Below, one piece after another: positions 22,760-24,980 of a DNA stretch of 24,980 nucleotides (position 1 is the stretch's first letter; each line of letters opens with the position of its first letter). Under the pieces are notes generated by a model that did no database searches, was not told the DNA's origin, and worked only from the letters and a program-made list of their open reading frames with translations. The DNA lies in assembly GCA_002491165.1 (NCBI GenBank), contig DKVK01000046.1:51198-76177 (forward strand), given 5' to 3'. A program made the translations under genes and the position numbers. Source of the stretch: Porphyromonadaceae bacterium UBA7180 (GTDB lineage: Bacteria > Bacteroidota > Bacteroidia > Bacteroidales > Muribaculaceae).

Positions 22760-24850
22760 ATGAACATGAGAAATATTTTCCTGTTGCTTTGCATTATTCT
22801 GTGCATAATTCCGACCCTTGCCGATGAGAAATCCGATTCCGTCGCTTCTAAGGAACTCGAAGAAGTCGTAGTAATGGGTGACCGTGCGTGGATTCAAGAT
22901 GGTGTCATAAATGTGATCCCTTCCAAACAGGAGAAGAAATTATCCAACAGCCCGGAAACGCTCCTCAAGTCGATGCACCTGCCGTTTGTTCAGGTAAATG
23001 AGGGAAGGGTAACAACGCTTTCAGGAGAGCCTGTGTCATTTTATATCAACGGAGAGCAAGTAAATGAGATTGACCTTGCCACTTTTTGGCCTAAGGAGGT
23101 CACGCTGGTTCAGTATTTAGAGAATCCGAAAGATCCCAAATATGCAGGCGCCTCTTACGTAATCAATTTTAAGATGCATGAATATGAAGCCGGCGGCGTA
23201 ACTCGGTTTGACGGCCATCAGGAGATCCCCAACAGAGGGTTCTATACCGCCGCTTCAAAAGTTCAGTATAAGAAGTGGACATACGGTGTTATGTTCAAAG
23301 GAGATTACCGACGTGATCATCGTTCAACCATGACGGGCGAAACTAAATATAAAGGAATTTATTACGGTGATAAATTTTATGATGAAATAACACGGAATGA
23401 AAAAGAGGCAAGCTATTCCCGAAGGGACGATATCGACTTTGCCCTTGACGCCAGGTATATAACTGACAAGTTCCAGATGCGCCATACATTATCTTTGGGA
23501 TGGAATCGAAATCCGGGAAGCGGTTCGCATAGTACCAATTTATGGAGCGAAAATCTGTTTGATTCAGAAAGCTTTTCCGATTATTCAGAATCGCATTCTT
23601 TGTCACCTCAATATAGAGGTATTTACTTTTTCCCATTTAGTAAAAGATGGACACTGCATATTACCACCGGATATTCTTACACACGCAACCATTCATTTAC
23701 AGAGAGTAGGTTTGGCAATGCCAAACCTGTAGAAAACAGTATTGCCGAAGATGTAAATACGGTTAATTTCAGAATCGCACCTACATTTCAACTTTCGGAT
23801 AAATGGTCATTTAACGTTCCGGTGAGCGGAAGTGCAGATTGGTTTTCATCATCATACAGCGGGTCAGCTGATACACGTCAAAAACAGACAAGGCAGAAAT
23901 TATCGGGTTCTGTCAAGGTTTGGTGGCACCCGCTTAATAGCTTGTATGTAGTAGTGCAACCCGGTGTAACAGCATCACTATGGCAAATTGGTGATATAAA
24001 GGAAAGCCAGGTTTACCCCAATGTCAGTGCACAGATTTATTGGAATCCCACGCGTAAATTCGTAGTTAATGCGGTTTATAAGTTGTATGATTTCACCCCT
24101 TCGCCAAGTGAATCAAATCCTGTTCTGGTAAAACTTTCAGATTTGGTATGGACAAAAGGCAACCCGTATCTGAAAGGTTCAAAAGCGTGGAACACCGGAC
24201 TGTATATAACTTATTTACCTCTTGATGAACTGACTATGAGTATGTCTGCGTATTATACAAGATATAACGACCTAACATATTCTCGCTATACACCGGCCCC
24301 TGCCGAATATGGTGGTATTATTGAAGAAACAGTCAATGCAAAACCATTGGATGACATTTATGCGGAACTCACGTTCAATTCTTCTCTACTGAACAGAAAA
24401 CTTAACGTAAGTGTCACCCCAGGTATAACATATAATCATGCAAACGAAGGAGGCCGTGAAAATGCGACTGCCTTCAAATTCCGCGGAAGTATGGATTATA
24501 CAATCGGCAACTGCCGCTTGTCGATTTCATACCATAAAAATGGGAAATACTTTGATTCAGAAGGGTTTGCCGAGTATTGGAAAGAAAATTCCTGGAATCT
24601 TGATGTAACGTATGGATTAAAAGATCTTTACATGAATTTCAGGATAGATAATATCTTTAACAACAAGCAAAAGAGCTGGAAAAACTACAATTCGGCCAAC
24701 TACTCATATTACAGCACCAGGTTTGACACCGGCCGAACGTTCATCGTGAATCTGACCTACACTTTTGGCTACGGCAAGAAATTGAACCGGAATATCAATA
24801 TCGATGGTCCAAGTTCGACCTCCTCAAGCATCCGCAACGCCAATAAGTAA
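22760..24850 (+). CDS. Outer-membrane beta-barrel protein (TonB-receptor-like)
   Basis: This 696-residue protein begins with a signal peptide (MNMRNIFLLLCIILCIIPTLA, cleavage before DEKSD). A plug-like N-terminal region follows at about 35-140 (LEEVVVMGDRAWIQDGVINV, LLKSMHLPFVQVNEGRVTTL, SFYINGEQVNEIDL). Then come many amphipathic beta strands rich in aromatic residues. The C-terminus NLTYTFGYGKKLNRNI fits the OMP_b-brl_3 type of barrel. Unlike many relatives it lacks an N-terminal carboxypeptidase-regulatory domain. Its position 57 bases after the maturase remnant, with no promoter between, suggests it served export, uptake or immunity for the peptide product. A general nutrient-receptor role is the alternative. 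The most upstream start in frame lies inside the maturase gene, but ATG 22760 directly precedes the signal peptide. The gene is AT-richer than the trk and glycogen genes. Confidence 0.82.
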   Translation: MNMRNIFLLLCIILCIIPTLADEKSDSVASKELEEVVVMGDRAWIQDGVINVIPSKQEKKLSNSPETLLKSMHLPFVQVNEGRVTTLSGEPVSFYINGEQVNEIDLATFWPKEVTLVQYLENPKDPKYAGASYVINFKMHEYEAGGVTRFDGHQEIPNRGFYTAASKVQYKKWTYGVMFKGDYRRDHRSTMTGETKYKGIYYGDKFYDEITRNEKEASYSRRDDIDFALDARYITDKFQMRHTLSLGWNRNPGSGSHSTNLWSENLFDSESFSDYSESHSLSPQYRGIYFFPFSKRWTLHITTGYSYTRNHSFTESRFGNAKPVENSIAEDVNTVNFRIAPTFQLSDKWSFNVPVSGSADWFSSSYSGSADTRQKQTRQKLSGSVKVWWHPLNSLYVVVQPGVTASLWQIGDIKESQVYPNVSAQIYWNPTRKFVVNAVYKLYDFTPSPSESNPVLVKLSDLVWTKGNPYLKGSKAWNTGLYITYLPLDELTMSMSAYYTRYNDLTYSRYTPAPAEYGGIIEETVNAKPLDDIYAELTFNSSLLNRKLNVSVTPGITYNHANEGGRENATAFKFRGSMDYTIGNCRLSISYHKNGKYFDSEGFAEYWKENSWNLDVTYGLKDLYMNFRIDNIFNNKQKSWKNYNSANYSYYSTRFDTGRTFIVNLTYTFGYGKKLNRNINIDGPSSTSSSIRNANK

Positions 24851-24877
24851 ATTTTTCTGAATAACAACTATATCGCT

Positions 24878-24906
24878 AATCGGAGACGTGGAATGCGTTT
24901 CCGATT
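24878..24906 (+). terminator. Hairpin after the outer-membrane barrel gene, possible terminator
   Basis: An 11-bp stem (AATCGGAGACG with CGTTTCCGATT, one G-T pair) closes a 7-base loop, 27 bases past the stop. The following sequence (TGTGTCAAAA) lacks a proper T-run, so termination would be weak or partial. Confidence 0.5.
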
Positions 24907-24932
24907 TGTGTCAAAATAATAGAGCTGACTAT

Positions 24933-24980
24933 ATGTTTAAATGTTACCGGCAAGTGGAGCGATACTGTTTCTTTGAGTGT
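24933..24980 (+). CDS. Partial ORF running off the window edge
   Basis: ATG 24933 opens a frame reading MFKCYRQVERYCFFEC with no stop before the window ends. The YRQxE...CxxxC arrangement loosely recalls the start of C39-peptidase ABC transporters, which often sit beside modified-peptide genes. Sixteen codons are too few to decide. The frame could be chance; no good promoter or ribosome binding site is visible. Confidence 0.25.
   Translation, partial: MFKCYRQVERYCFFEC

Noticed and set aside
1..24980. CRISPR array or insertion sequence
   Set aside because: No regularly spaced repeats and no transposase-like ORF or terminal inverted repeats were seen on either strand.

Overview
The window looks like a chromosomal segment of a Bacteroidales bacterium, possibly of the Muribaculaceae type. 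Three things point there: several start regions carry the Bacteroidota promoter pattern TTTG-N20-TAnnTTTG; the gene families are typical of that order (GT3 glycogen synthase with GT35 phosphorylase, a THUMP-like methyltransferase of the PG1098 type, an ECF sigma/anti-sigma/DUF4252 operon, a C-terminal 'YDLFGRKV' sorting-like domain, and an OMP_b-brl_3-type outer-membrane barrel); and signal peptides end in AAAQ or carry a lipobox. No lookup was possible, so the taxon is inferred.

Layout. 1-1100: tRNA-Met, its terminator, and a Crp/Fnr-family regulator with an acidic tail. 1134-4933: a tightly coupled two-gene conflict-type locus, a SIR2-like+TIR protein followed by an nSTAND ATPase with one membrane segment and extracytoplasmic beta domains. 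Each gene carries one in-frame stop codon. 4952-6130 (minus): a THUMP-like SAM methyltransferase. 6341-10594: glycogen synthase and alpha-glucan phosphorylase, an operon with a strong terminator. 10742-11958: a secreted Ig-like repeat protein broken by a one-base frameshift. 12132-14364 (minus): ECF sigma factor, membrane anti-sigma-like protein and two DUF4252 proteins. 14502-18854 (minus): glnS-alaS. 19021-21852: trkA-trkH potassium uptake, divergent from glnS. 21983-24850: a Cys-repeat peptide gene, a radical-SAM maturase remnant that keeps only its SPASM domain, and an outer-membrane beta-barrel protein. A partial ORF at the right edge may continue this locus.

The housekeeping genes (alaS, glnS, trkAH, glycogen genes) are all intact. 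All lesions fall in accessory genes: the SIR2-TIR/nSTAND pair, the secreted protein and the peptide maturase. That pattern suggests genuine decay or switching-off rather than general sequencing error. The two most interesting loci are the SIR2-TIR / nSTAND-TM pair, a predicted NAD-targeting defence system, and the truncated RiPP-like locus, whose peptide has 16-17-residue CxNA repeats.
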